The notes below the pieces were generated by a model. It was not told where the DNA came from. It saw only the letters and a list, made by a program, of their open reading frames with translations, and searched no databases. A DNA stretch of 64,000 bases. Origin: Dactylonectria macrodidyma (taxonomy: Eukaryota > Ascomycota > Sordariomycetes > Hypocreales > Nectriaceae). The DNA lies in contig JAGMUV010000004.1 of the NCBI GenBank assembly GCA_020744425.1, positions 124,001-188,000 of the forward strand, in the 5' to 3' direction. Numbering within the stretch: the stretch's first letter is position 1; every line of letters begins with the position of its first letter. A program made the position numbers and the translations under genes. This document shows, in pieces, positions 1 to 12,700 of the stretch.

Positions 1-2146
1 AAGCTTCCACTGTATCACCCTATCAACAGTCTAGATGATGTGCTGCCAAGAAAATACTGCCGTGGTTTCTTCATCCTTCAAATATGCGTATCGTGATGGC
101 TGGTACTGGGACGCGTCCGCTTACTAGAAGCATCGTCGCCACACTTGTGGAGAAAGGCGCAAAACAAGGCTCAAGAAACATCGTGGGCCCATGGATGGGG
201 ACAGTCATAAGTAATTAAGTTTTTCACGAGCATAAGCGAACTGTTACCCTTGAATATATCGCCACCGCAGCTCCTCTTTGGTTACCGCGTTGAGGACTGG
301 TTCATTGACCAGCAAGCAGCGACTTGATAGGCGGTCAGCAGCTCGAGAGACGAGGGGACAGCATTGGGGCAGCATGGTTGTGTAGCACGAACGAAGGAGC
401 CTGGTGGACTCGGGAGTCATTTGAATATGAAGCAGAAGGTCAACGAATAGGGTCTGCCGGGTTCTTAGGGTTCTTGTGCTCGTCAAGATATCGCTAACTG
501 TGGCTTGGAAACGCGAGTGTTGCAGCGCAACCCAAAGAGGAGGCGGAAAGCCGGTTGGTTTAGGTACGCATTGGAGAGATGTACAGCGTTTGTTACAACG
601 ATGGAATGCATGCGAAGTATCTGAGAAGTGAGCAGACTGGCTCCAACAAATGGAAAGGGCCTTGCAGCAGCCGTGGGCGCAGAAATTGTAGCCGTGATCC
701 CCACCGGTGAGTGGAAGCAGTTTAGGTAGACCGGGCACTACTGCGCGGCTGTCAATATATCGGGCTAAAGCGAGGGTCTTTGGGGCTTGGGTGTGTGTGG
801 GTTTCGAACGTCGTGACAGTGGAATTGATGGGCATCGAAAAAGGCCTAGGCCTTGTCCCAGATGAACGGGATCCACGTGAAGAAGTGTCTCGTCTTCGCA
901 TTCTGCTACATTCTCGTGCATTGGGACTTGGGAGGGTCGGAGGAGGGACAGGGATACGACAGCAATAGAGAGAACCATGGGGGCCAACCCGACTTTGCGT
1001 GGGATATTCCTGATCATGACCATCACGGCTTGCATGGCTCATGCCACGGGATCCGGTCCAGAGTGTCACACAAGACAAATTCGACCTGGTCAGCAGGACT
1101 CATCAGCTTCTCGGGACCGTGGGTAGCATCTGCGGGCGTCTGCATGGTTTCTGCAAAAGCATGTCGAGGTTGACGTTTAGCGGGCAAGGAAGAGGCTCAG
1201 CGTGGCCTATGAGATGTCGCGCGTATGTCCAGTGTCTCCAGGACGATAGCTGAGTGGTCCACTTTCATGTCGCCCGTCCACTCGATGCATGCAATGCATT
1301 CCGGGTTCCGTTACCGAACTGTACATGTACATTTGTGCCAAGTTTAGGTAGAACCCCTTGTCGTTTTGGTCTAAGAATCATCGTCATGATGCCTGCCGCG
1401 GAAACGCGATGTTCGTCATGCCTTGCCTCTCTTGCTGTGCCTTGTTATGCAGAAGTCAAATGCCAAGTATAATTTTCGTTTCAGGGCTTTGTCACCTGTG
1501 GGCAGTCGGGTTGTAGTGGGTAATGCACCCATCTGCGTGGCTTCCAACCCCTACCCAGGTACCTTCGAAGTGCTGCAGGTGGCTGTGCTCCGTTGACGGA
1601 CGTACGAAGTACCTAATCACAACGTGGTCGTGCTTCGTATCAGATCGCATCGCATCGTAATTCCTGCGCTCAGCTTCGTCAACCCTCATCGACAGCTGCG
1701 ACGAACCTCTTCTCAGACTGTACCCTTCTGTAACCAACGAAACCCCACGGAACCGCCCCCATCCATTCCATCCAACCGTTTAAGTCCGTGGTGGACGAGA
1801 GCGGTTGGTGCCTTGGCGGAGCCTGGGAGGGGCCTCAAACGGCCTAGAGGGCCAGTCCCTTCAGAGGCTGAACTTTGGTGCGCCACCGCCACGCACAGCA
1901 GCACCATATCCTCTGCCGATCTAGCAACTCTCTGAGAAGCAAGAATCCCACGAGCGGGACGAAGGTACGTCAAGTACTAGGACAGAGCTGCATGGATCGT
2001 GACACATTGGTTGTCCCCCCCTCCATTTTCCTTCCGTCTAGATCGGTCTCCTCTCCTGGCTCCACGAATAGCTGCTCTCGTTCAAGCAAACAGACTCTGG
2101 GTGCCGCTCCCTCATCCACTTGAAGACCCAGCTCCCCTTGCGATAA
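1..2146. other. 5' flank of the SPX transporter, no firm gene
   Basis: No recognisable protein family is seen on either strand. Open frames overlap one another on both strands, which suggests chance. The longest is a 263-codon frame on the minus strand at 244-1035 without a familiar domain. The only frame that looks purposeful is a short signal-peptide-like ORF at 977-1126, listed separately. Confidence 0.5.
977..1126 (+). CDS. candidate small secreted peptide (49 aa)
   Basis: A short intact frame opens at an ATG in a good context (AACC before the ATG). The first 24 residues look like a secretion signal: a short N-terminal part with one Arg, then a hydrophobic stretch (GIFLIMTITACMAHA) ending at a plausible Ala-x-Ala cleavage point. 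The mature part would be about 26 residues with one Cys and no known motif. No intron or conserved family is visible, and short hydrophobic frames arise by chance, so this is only a candidate. Confidence 0.18.
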   Translation: MGANPTLRGIFLIMTITACMAHATGSGPECHTRQIRPGQQDSSASRDRG

Positions 2147-2569
2147 GACAAAAGGCACACGACACCTCTCCCTTTTCGCTGGTGCGTCGCCATCATTTCG
2201 CCCCGAACGTCCCCCGAGAATCCCTCCTCCGTTACCAGCGCCGCTCTTGCCCACGACGTTGCTGCTTCCGCCATCGCCACTCCGAGCACCGCAAGCTGCC
2301 CCGGCGATAACCACCATACCCAACCCTCGACAGGCCTTGGTGGGCGAGGAGGGATTGTTACTCCTGCTGTAGACCGAGACGACAGTATTGTACTGAACCG
2401 TCGTGAGAACCCCAAACTCAACAAGCTCGGTCACTACGACACAGCCGACGACGAGTACGAACTTGACGAATACCCTCCAATCCAGGCCAGCCGCGAAGCA
2501 GCCGAACGCGAGTCCCAGAGACGGGCGAAACGAGATAGGAAACGTCAGTGGCTCGAGGAACAAGACGAG

Positions 2570-5318
2570 ATGAAGTTCTCCCACAGCATTCAGTTCAATG
2601 CCGTCCCCGACTGGAGCAGTCACTACATTTCCTACAGCAATCTCAAAAAGCTGTGAGTAGCTCTCCCTGGTTGTCCCTATGCTCCCAATTCCAATGCCTG
2701 CCCACTAACCTTCCTGTTCCAACAAGAATCTACCAGCTCGAAAAGTCTGCCCATCAAAGTCGAACCGGTGATTCAGAATCCAGGCCTCTCATCGGCCGTG
2801 ATAGCCCCGAAGATGTCTTCTCCAGCGCCCTCCGCCTCGAGCTCGAAAAAATAACCACCTTCTATACCTCCAAAGAGGCAGAACTCCTTGATGAGGCCGC
2901 CCAACTCCTTGCCGATGTTGGCGACGAATCTGCTGTAGAAGACCGACCATACCTACGCCGTCTATCCTCTTCAGAGACCCAACGTGTCTCGAACACGCGC
3001 TCCAAGAGCCCACATAGTCGCAGCTCCGACAACGACGACAGCGGCAGCGACGAAGATGAGACGACCGGTTTGACAAGACGGAGGAGCAGTGGTCGAAGGA
3101 AGAGCAGCGTTCCCAACGTCAAGCTCCTGAACTCGGACATGAGTGCGTCCACCGAAATTGGTCGTGCGGGTAGGAGGCCAAGTGGCACGGGAGACGAGTA
3201 CGGCGACCCAGCCATGATGTACTCCTCGGGGCTTTTCTCGTCAGGCATCATGCTCAAGAAACGTATCATCACCCTCTATGTCCAGTTGTGTGAGCTCAAG
3301 TCATATATCCAGCTCAATCGCACTGGTTTCAGCAAGGTCCTGAAAAAGTTCGATAAGATCCTCGACAAGGAACTCAAGAATAGCTTTATCCAGGCCTATG
3401 TCGACTCGGCCTATCCCTTCCAAGACAGCACCAAGCACACGATTGAGGAGAACATTTCCAAAATGGAAAAGGCCTACGCCGAAGTTATTACCGACGGCGA
3501 CCTGTCCCTGGCCCGCAAGGACCTTCGATCTCATCTTCGAGAGCACGTCGTGTGGGAACGCAACACTGTCTGGCGAGACCTCATTGGCATTGAGCGCAGG
3601 GCGGAGGCTGCCGGCTTGGGACAGTCGCTATTAGGTCAAGAACAATCCACTGCGATTAGAAGGCTCCAGGGCGACGAGGCCAAGGCCCTCGTGACGAGGC
3701 GCATTCGCACTCCATTTGGAAGTATTACGCTACCCCCATGGCTGGCAAGCTCTTCATTGTGGACGCTCGTCCTATGCATCGGCGTCTTCCTAGCGCTCCT
3801 ACTTTTGCCATTGATGGAGAAACCTGAGCAGCAGAACTGCCTGGCTATGCTCGTCTTTGTCAGTATGTTGTGGGCTACTGAGGTAAATGGCATCCCTTAT
3901 TCTACCACGGAAAGCGATGGACTGACGTTTGCATAGACCCTCCCCCTATTTGTGACGTCTTTGATAATCCCTTTCCTTTCTGTCGTTCTGAATGTTGTCC
4001 GAGATGAGACGCCTGGCAAGACCCAGAAGCGTCTCAATTCAAAGGAGGCGACAACGGCCATCTTTGCGGCCATGTGGACTCCCGTCATCATGCTTCTTCT
4101 TGGCGGCTTCACCCTTGCTGCTGCATTATCCAAGTGCACGATCGATAAACGACTTGCGACTCTGATTCTTAGCAAGGCTGGCACCACACCGAGGACAGTG
4201 CTAATCGCAAACATGTTTGTGGCTGCCTTTGCGTCTATGCTTATTAGCAACGTAGCAGCACCAGTGCTCTGCTATTCCATCATTGAGGTGAGTCTACAGA
4301 CGCCAAAGCAAGCATCTGGTGGAATTTGAGCTGACGTCTGAGTAGCCCATGCTCCGAACACTGCCTTCGGATTCAAACATGTCCAAGGCCGTCATCATTG
4401 GCATTGCTCTCGCCTCCAACATTGGCGGTATGCTATCCCCGATCGCATCGCCGCAAAACGTCGTGGCCATGGGGATTATGCAACCCGCACCTACCTGGCT
4501 CCAGTGGTTCTTTATCGTCATCCCAGTTGGAGCCGTTTCCCTTTTCCTAATCTGGTTCCTCCTCCTCGTGACCTTTCAACCCGGCAAAGGTACAACGATT
4601 GCGCCGATCCGACCCGTCAAGGAGAAGTTCACCGGCGTGCAGTGGTTCGTTACCATCGTCACTATTACAACCATTGGGTTATGGTGTGGGAGCCATGAAA
4701 TGGAAGGCGTCTTTGGAGACATGGGTGTAATTGCCATCATCCCTATTGTACTCTTCTTTGGGATTGGTATCCTCACTAAGGAAGACTTCAACAACTTTCC
4801 CTGGACCATTATCATCCTCGCCGCCGGAGGCTTATCCCTGGGCAAAGCGGTCCGATCTTCCGGGCTGCTGCACACTCTAGCCGAACTGGTTTCCCAGAAG
4901 GTAGAGGGCATGAGCCTCTACGGTGTGTTGGTGGTTTTCTCCACCCTGATTCTGGTCATTGCAACATTTATCAGCCATACCGTGGCTGCCTTGATCTTCC
5001 TCCCTCTTGTCTTTGACGTCGGTGTGGCCATGGATCAGCCTCACCCGAACCTGCTTGTCATGGGTGGAGTTCTCATGTGTAGCGCAGCGATGGGTTTGCC
5101 CACCAGTGGATTCCCGAACATGAGTAAGTTTGCGCTGTATCCTGAAATCCGACCTGAGCTAACACATAGCAGCTGCGATCATGAAGGAGGATCCATTTGG
5201 CCAACGATACTTGAATGTTAAGCACTTCATCAGCCGAGGAGTGCCAAGCAGCATCGTCACTCTCGGTGTCGTGGTTACTCTGGGCTATGGTATTATGCAA
5301 GTCGCAGGACTGGATTAA
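2570..5318 (+). CDS. SPX-domain low-affinity phosphate transporter (Pho87/Pho90/Pho91 type)
   Basis: Phosphate permease with a regulatory SPX domain, of the yeast Pho87/Pho90 (plasma membrane) or Pho91 (vacuole) type; which membrane it serves cannot be read from sequence. Proposed exons are 2570-2652, 2727-3882, 3937-4287, 4346-5123 and 5173-5318, giving 837 aa, close to the family's usual size. The start MKFSHSIQFNAVPDWSSHYI is the standard SPX N-terminus. SPX spans roughly residues 1-290 with a low-complexity Ser/Arg/Asp-rich insert; inositol pyrophosphates are the known SPX ligands. The remainder is a membrane permease of the anion/dicarboxylate transporter type, with segments such as LVLCIGVFLALLLLPL and LPLFVTSLIIPFLSVVLNVV, ending in the conserved SGFPNMTAIM region and MQVAGLD. 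The last intron has a tandem TAGCAG acceptor. The frame stays open upstream of this ATG (see findings). Confidence 0.93.
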
Positions 5319-5860
5319 TAGGCGGGGAATGTAGATCGCTTGTTGAGCTGAACAAGTAGCCAGAATGTGGGAGTACCTCTGTGGGACGACGGGTTGTTTT
5401 TATCTGTTTTCTTTAGAATTTGGGCTGGTTAAAGATCGGCCCCGGTATGGCTTGTTGTTTATTCGTATACGACGCGTGGTATAGGCCAGCACATACCGAC
5501 GCTGTTGGTAGACAGATATTGCATTTGTGTTCTCATATCGTGGAAGTTTAGTGTTGAGTTGGTGAAGGTGCGGGCACACACTGTCGCACTGTGCGCATGC
5601 AGGGACGGGAGAGCTCTGACCATCCAGCGACTGACGTCGACGTTCCCACCCAGTGACCGTCTCAATACCCGATGACTTAAGACTGCAATTGCATGACGAG
5701 CCCACAGGCAACCACGAATCGATCCGAAGACAGCATCGCACCGTCTTCTTTGTACTCGGCCGTCTTCTTCTGCGGGATCTCGACTGCTCCACGTCTTCCT
5801 AAACCCTTCTGATGCGCTTCGCCTCTCGATAGCCCCATCAGCTTCGAGCTGGCCGGCGCC
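5319..5860. other. intergenic region between the transporter and VPS39
   Basis: This holds the transporter's 3' UTR and the promoter and leader of VPS39. Minus-strand frames here overlap the VPS39 start and look like shadows. No RNA gene or repeat is seen. Confidence 0.6.
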
Positions 5861-8800
5861 ATGCTCTCCGCCTTCACGGCCCGCCCCATCATTGAGCTGC
5901 GGCAACGGGACAAGTCCAAGATCGAGACCATCCTTGCCAACGGTATGTCTGCACGCCCGGATTCTTGCTGTGTTAGACCGCATCATTGACTGTTTTGGGA
6001 CTCTAGGTGACCGTGTTCTCGTCGGACTCAACAGTGGCGCCCTCAGGGTCTACCGCCTCAACGAGCTTGCTCCCCAGTCGCCCAACGGCAACGGCAACGC
6101 GCCCGCCCCCGATGCCGCCCCTGCGACGCCCCCGACCAACGGAGATGATCCCTCAAAGCCGTCCGGGAAGCCGACGGACCTTCTCCGCGAGGTAGAAAAG
6201 TTCTCAACGCGCGCCATCGAGCAGCTCGCCATCATCAAAGAGGCCAACACGATCGTGTCGCTCTCCAGCTACCACGTCTCCCTCCACAACCTCCATACAT
6301 ACGAACCCATCGAGACGCTATCCCGAACCAAGAACGCGTCGTGCTTCGCCGTGACGTCCAACATCGTCAAGGACCCCGACACCGGCATCCCAGAGATTAT
6401 TAGCAGGCTAGCGGTTCCGGTCAAGCGACGGCTGCTGTTATGGGCCTGGAACGATGGCGAGCTATCCGAGGATGTGGGCGAGGTCACCTTGTCAGAGTCT
6501 ATTAGGTCCGTAACATGGGCGAGCGCAACTAAGTTGGTGTGCGGCATGAATGGCGGCTACGTCATGGTTAACGTCGTCACGCAAGAGACCGAGGAGATTG
6601 TGAGCCCTGGAGCTGGACCTGCAACGGGTCAAACCAGCCGCTTTGGTTCTATGAGCAGTGCTGGCATGGGATACATGGGGTTGGGAGGATACATGCCCAA
6701 ACCGCTGGTGACCAAGTTGGCAGACGGTGAGATGTTGCTGGCCAAGGACATCAATACACTGTTCATCGACGACAATGGAAAACCACTCGAAAAGAGGCAA
6801 ATTCCTTGGCAGTCGGCTCCCGACTCAATAGGATACTCGTATCCGTACATCCTTGCTCTGCAACCACCTTCCAAGGGCTCCCTGGAGGTCCGCAACCCTG
6901 ACACATTGTCGCTGCTCCAGAATATCTCACTTCCAGGCGCGGCTCAATTGCATTTTCCGCCACCAACAGTCAGCTTGGCCCATGCGGGCAAAGGGTTTCA
7001 CATCTCGAGCGATCGATGTGTATGGAAAATGGGCGCGACCGACTACGACTCACAAATCCAGGAGCTTGTCGATGGTGGCAAGTTCGACGAAGCAATAAGT
7101 ATTCTTGACATGCTTGAAGATGCCTTACTGCATAACAAGACGGAGACTCTTCGGGAGGTCAAAATGCTCAAAGCAGAGGCTCTTTTCAAGAAGAAGAGGT
7201 ACCGCCAGGCGATGGATCTCTTTGTGGAGGACGACGTACATGCTGCGCCCGAACGTGTGTTGAAGCTGTTTCCTCCACAGATCGCCGGTGAGTTGTCTGC
7301 GTGGACAGGTCGTGAAGAGGAACCAGAGGAGCCGCCAGAGGAGACGCCAGGGACGCCAGAGTCACCAAAGAAGTCGAACGGATCACAAAGAAATAGCTCC
7401 GATGCTGCTGAGCGACCCACTGATGTCAAGTCGTCGCCAAACGTGGGTTGGTCTGCCAAACTACTGATGGGAGGCGGCAAGAAACCCCAGGCCGATACCG
7501 CCTCTACCACTTCCTCAAGAAAGGACGAAAATGAAGCCGAAGATGGCTCAAGTACCAAGGAGCCGGCCCCCAAGGAAGACGGACCACTCGACGGGAAAGA
7601 CTTGATGAATGCGGTTTTGGAATTGAATAGCTATCTCGCTGGATCCCGAGCTCGTCTTCAGAGAGTCCTCGATCCTGTCACGGGCAAACTAAAACCTAAG
7701 GCTGACCGCAGCGGTACCCCTGAGGAGGAGGTAGAGAAAATCCTGAGGACCAGCCTCGATGAATCAGAGAAGAAGCTGGAGGAGGATCTGCGAAAGACCT
7801 TCCGCCTGGTCGACACATCGCTTTTCCGCGCTTATATGTACTCGCAGCCGACTTTGACCAGTTTCTTATTCCGCATTCCCAATTTTTGCGATCCGGATGT
7901 GGTCAATGAGAAACTCCTGGAGCATAACAGGTATACGGAGCTAGTTGACTTCTTCTATGGCAAAAAGCTACACAAGGAGGCCCTAGACCTGCTACGAAGA
8001 TTTGGTTCAGCGGAAACCTTAGACGAGACTGCACCAAACCTCCACGGACCAGCCCGGACGATTCAGTATCTGAAGAGCCTTCCTCCCTCGGCGATTGATC
8101 TCATTCTTGAGCATGCGGAGTGGACTCTCAAGGCGAGCCCAAACGAAGCCTTGGAGATCTTCATCGGTGACACTGAAAACGCCGAGACGCTACCACGAGA
8201 ACGAGTCGTGGCTTTCCTCCACGATGTCGATGCTCAGCTCGAGGGAAAGTATCTGGAGCATATCATCAACGAGCTGGAGGACATGACGCCAGACTTGCAC
8301 AACCGGCTCGTAGAGCTATATGTCAAGAACCTCAAGAGTGGTACAAAGGATGACGAGTGGAATGCACTGATGGAACGGTTTGTTACCTTCTTGAGAGAGT
8401 CACGGCAGGTATATAGCTTGAGCAAGGCATTTGGGCTCATTCCAAGAGATGGTAGGATCTCCTAGCCCATATTTCGAACTTGCTGCTGACATGAGAACAG
8501 ACCCAGCATTCTACGAGGCACAGGCCGTGGTGCTCAGCAACATGGGCCAACACAAGCAGGCATTGGAGATTTACGTCTTCAAAATGAAGGATTACGTCAA
8601 GGCTGAAGAGTATGTATAAGTGACCCCCCTGGCATTGCGAATGGTTTCGGCTAATAAGGCATAGCTACTGCAATCGCGTTCATAAAGATAGCCCACCACC
8701 ATCTCAGACAGAGGACGCTTCGGACGACCCAGAAAACACCACGCCGTCTATCTACCACACACTTCTCTCACTCTACCTCCAACCGAATCCACCGAACAGG

Positions 8801-9250
8801 CCAAACTTGGAGCCGGCCCTTGATCTTCTCTCCAAGCACGGATCCCGTCTACCGGCGACATCGACGCTGGGGCTGATCCCCGATGAGCTCCCCGTTAGCT
8901 CACTAGAATCGTATTTCCGCGGCCGCATAAGGTCAGCCAATACACTCGTCAACGATTCGCGCATCGCGGCGGGGCTGCGCAAGTCAGAGGGCATCTCCAT
9001 CGCGGCGCGCTTACACCTGGGCGACGATGCGCCAAATGGACAGGGTGGTCGCAATAGACATGTGGCCATCACAGAGGAGCGCGCCTGCGTCGTCTGCCAC
9101 AAGAAACTAGGTGGCGGCATGCGCATCGGCGGAAGCGTGGTGGCAGTCCTGGCGGACAACACAGTGGTACACTATGGCTGTCTGAACCGGGTGACGGGAG
9201 GAAGTAAGGTAGATTCGTCGCGGGCGCCAACCTGGGGAAGAGGGTTCTAG
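5861..9250 (+). CDS. VPS39: Vps39/Vam6, HOPS tethering subunit
   Basis: Subunit of the HOPS tethering complex that binds the Rab7 homologue Ypt7 and drives endosome-vacuole and vacuole-vacuole fusion. Proposed exons are 5861-5942, 6007-8451, 8501-8609 and 8665-9250, 1073 aa, a normal length for fungal Vps39. The N-terminus (MLSAFTARPIIEL) starts a CNH beta-propeller (about residues 15-330). A helical CLH-type solenoid follows, interrupted by an acidic/Ser-rich insert near residues 440-540. The C-terminal Vps39-type domain ends with a CxxC and later Cys (ERACVVCHKKLGGGMRI, then VVHYGCLNR), the zinc-finger-like tail of the family. Introns have good GTATGT-type donors; the third donor is fixed by the need to read KAEDYCNRVHK. 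The gene runs convergently with GON7, 261 nt downstream. Confidence 0.94.
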
Positions 9251-9511
9251 ATATCCATTTCTGTTTTTTCGTCTTCGTTTTTTCTTGTTTGTCTTGTTGT
9301 GTATGGGGAGCATCCGTTGCAAAGCTGCGGGTTTGTCCGTCCATTGATTGAGTCAAAGGGGTTTTTGAGGAGCATTTGCATGGGTTGGATCCGGTGGCAG
9401 GCAGCCAACATGATTTAGCAATACCCAAATAAACCCGCATCTAGGTTACTGTTGAAATTGTTGTCGTCGAGAAAAGCGGCTTGATCATTCGTGGTGCAGT
9501 TTTGGTTCCGC

Positions 9512-9796
9512 TCAGTCCTCGTCCTCTTGGATTTCCTCGCCGTAGTTCTCCTCCTCCTTTGCATCGTCGACGGCGCCGTTCTTAGAGGCGGCACGAGCAT
9601 TGTCTTCTTCCATGCGGGAAGTGAGCTCCTTGTTGATCTGGGCCTGGGCCTCGGTGACGGCGCTGCGGAGGGAGGCGAGATAGGACGTCTTGTCAGCGAC
9701 AGAGGCGGGGGATTCTAGGGCAGGGAGAGAGTGGGTGATGGAGAAGGGCTCGCTCGAGGAGGAGGTGTAGGATGCGGTGAGTGAGTTGGGGGCCAT
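9512..9796 (-). CDS. GON7: Gon7-like EKC/KEOPS complex subunit
   Basis: Small acidic subunit of the EKC/KEOPS complex, which makes t6A37 on ANN-decoding tRNAs. The 94-aa single-exon frame starts MAPNSLTASYTSSSSEPFSI and contains the helical segment SYLASLRSAVTEAQAQIN followed by an acidic tail (KEEENYGEEIQEDED). This layout matches fungal Gon7 proteins, which are short, poorly conserved and often missed. No intron is needed. It is convergent with VPS39 and may share 3' sequence with it. The family call rests on overall resemblance, not on a catalytic motif, because Gon7 has none. Confidence 0.82.
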   Translation of the reverse strand: MAPNSLTASYTSSSSEPFSITHSLPALESPASVADKTSYLASLRSAVTEAQAQINKELTSRMEEDNARAASKNGAVDDAKEEENYGEEIQEDED

Positions 9797-12700
9797 ATTG
9801 GAGTATGTTTTAGGGGCGATAGAGAGGTGGGCTTTGCGGTCGTTGGTGAGCTATTTGGCGATGTCAAATTGTAGTCGTTCTCCGAGTTGCGGTTATGATG
9901 GGAAGGTTTTGGAGGTGGGTGGGTGCTGTTTTACTGGACTTGGCGCGGGGTTGTCGAACGCCACATGTATTAAGTCAAGAGGGGGACCAAGCGGGGTGAA
10001 AATTAAATGGCACACCTCTCGTAGTAAGGATCCTCGGCTGACAATATTGCCGATCACCTTGACGGTTCGACACTAGCCAGCGTGCATGAGTAATTTTGTC
10101 GTGCTTCTAAAGTGTGCCATTTTTTTTCCCCACCCGCTTGGGGGAATCGAATCGCCCGTGGAAGCGTATCACGTAATATGTTTGGTAGTTGGAGTTCAGT
10201 TTAGCGAGCAAATCAGAGTCGTTTCTATTTCATATTCCCAGCTGCCTTTAGGTGATTCGCTTCTAGTGGCGATTCGCTTCCTCCCCTCTTAACTCGTTTT
10301 CTGACTGCCGGACGATGTTACGTGACCAGACGACGCTAGCATCCCGGCTCCTGTATCAACCCCGGACCCTCCAGAAAGTCACCTCTAATCGGTTGCTGTA
10401 ACAGACCAGAGAGCAATCCAGTCGCAACATGGCGAATTCTAACTGCGACTCGGATCGTAATGGGGTACCCGTGAGGTCGGTGGAAGATTTCGCTTTTCCT
10501 GCTGGAATGTTCCGTAACCCTAAAGATTTTTGTCCTTTTGTCAGCCCGCGCGAATGTCATGTGTCGGCTGAGTGGGATGCGGCGAAAGCCAAGGACCTGC
10601 AGAGCAGAAAAAAAGTGCCCGACCCAATCTCACCGACTTCAACCTTCAGAAGGATGACATAAATTATATAATCATGGGGAAGCATATCATATACTGGGGT
10701 CTCATCACTGGGAATCGGAAGGGCCACTGAGTGGGTTCCCACCTTCATGTCGATGATGACACTTTGGTCGCCAGTAGCTGTATTCGGAGTCACCTCTGAG
10801 GGGCTTTGATGGCTTGTATTGGTACCTTGTTTCTGAGACCCTTGATAGAGCGGAGGGATGATGACGGTGAATTTTCGAAGAGAGAAGATGGAAATAATAC
10901 AGGATGCAGAAAAGAACGCGGGACGATGCAGACGAGAGAGGAGAACAGAGGCGAGAGACGACATAGACGAGAGAGGATGCAGAAGAGAACGAGAAGAACA
11001 GAGGAGAATAGGGTAGAGATGATGCAGGCGAGAGAGTACAAATACAAGAGATGGTGTAGAAGAGAGAGGACGAAGACGAGAGAGGACGCAGAAGAGAGAG
11101 AGAGTAGAATGGAAGAGAGAGGGGGAATGAACAGAGATGAGGGACGATGCAGAGAAGAGAGGGAAGGACAAAGACAAGAAACGGTGAGAACATAAACGGT
11201 CTCACGAGGGAAGACCACTAGAATATCGGCAGGAGTGTGTAGAGGCCTGGAAGTTGTGACCGAATATTGGAGGTCTAGATCCTTAATACGGCAGCAACTG
11301 GCAAGAGATCTCGGTCTTACAACAGGACCGCATCTACTAGGAAAGTACTGCACAACAGCCACACCGCGACTACTACGCGAGAAATTGAGGAGCGTCCCTA
11401 CCATACTGGAGGCTAGCTGATTCCACCGCTGTCGCTGCTCCCGTCACTGCCATCGCTAGTTAAGGAAAGACCTGGCCATCCAAGGAAAGTGCAGCCTCTT
11501 CGCCTTGTGCCCAGCCGACAAGCTTCAAGTCCTAGCAGTTGCAAGCGCAGTTGCTTGATGAGAGGACGGGTCGCGGGCAAGCCTGCTCCTGTGCTGGTCC
11601 GGTGAGGCCGGTGCAGCACGTTCAAGATGAATCCCTTCTACGAGGTAAATTAAGCGAAAGCCATTGGGCTGTGAGCTGTATCTGCGCAGCTAGGTCCTGC
11701 CGGATACGCCAAAAACCCACGCATTTGCTATGTGATGGCCGCTCCTGACTCTTCAAGTCCGGGTTCTGTTCGGCTTGGAAGCTATGGTCGGCATCACACG
11801 CCAACCCGGCGACGTGTACGAGTCTACCTACCTATATACTTTGACTTGACTCTAGAACTCTCTAGCGCGCCAAATTAAACCCCAAGTGAGATAGCAGATA
11901 GTCAGTTGGTTGTCAGTCGTCAATGTCATATTGCCGCAGTCGACCCTGGAATACATTCTTGACAATTACCGTTTTCAGTGGTTCACAACTTCAGACCCTC
12001 TTTTGCAGGGATTGCCCATAGCGACGTTTTCGCGCCTGACCAGCCTCGCAATTGGACGGCAGAGAGGTCGAGACGCTGCGCCGCTTGATAGGTTGCCATG
12101 GCCCGTATTGCTGTTTGGCCATATTTACCGTGTAATGCAAGTCTGATTGAGGAAAATAGGGGGTCTGATATTAAGTGATATTGACACCAAAGCTTAGCGG
12201 CAAAAAGACAAGACGATGAATAACTCGCCTAGGAAGGCAGGCTGTGGCGTATAGTTCTGGATCAGCATGGAGGCATGGAGTATTCAGTACTCCGTACGTG
12301 CCAGAGATAATAAGTAACTCACAATGCTGCTATTTGCCTCTCCCCAATCCCGTCTCGCCCCGCTTTGCAGTGGGCAGCCTGGAGATGTAGATGCCTCTCC
12401 GTCCCAGGGTTCATTAGCTGTCTGCCTGTCACGAGCGGAGATCCCATTAATCCTTCATTGCATCGCAAGACTAGCACTACTGCCGTTCGCCGCGGCGCAT
12501 TTTGTCTCTCCTATGCATTGCTCTCCCGGTGAGATAACTACAGCGACCGCCAGCCAGAAGCATCAATAGTAGCGTTGAAAAGCTATCCACAAAGAGAAGC
12601 AAAGGGGGAGAAGGAGACAGAGTCTACGACGCAGGCCTCATTCACATGCGCCCGCGGCATATACCTAGATCCCAGTCTCTCCACCCTTTGCGGTGCAAAG

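Noticed and set aside
244..1035. 263-codon minus-strand frame with a hydrophobic start
   Set aside because: No known domain, Cys/Ser/Leu-rich shadow-like composition, and overlapping plus-strand frames of similar quality; not enough to call a gene.
1970..2623. 217-codon minus-strand frame
   Set aside because: Antisense to the SPX transporter start and its open leader; Gly/Val-rich translation mirrors the plus-strand coding bias.
10557..11404. Long minus-strand Ser/Leu-rich frames and the plus-strand Arg/Glu-rich frame
   Set aside because: They are translations of the polypurine/polypyrimidine repeat and carry no domain.
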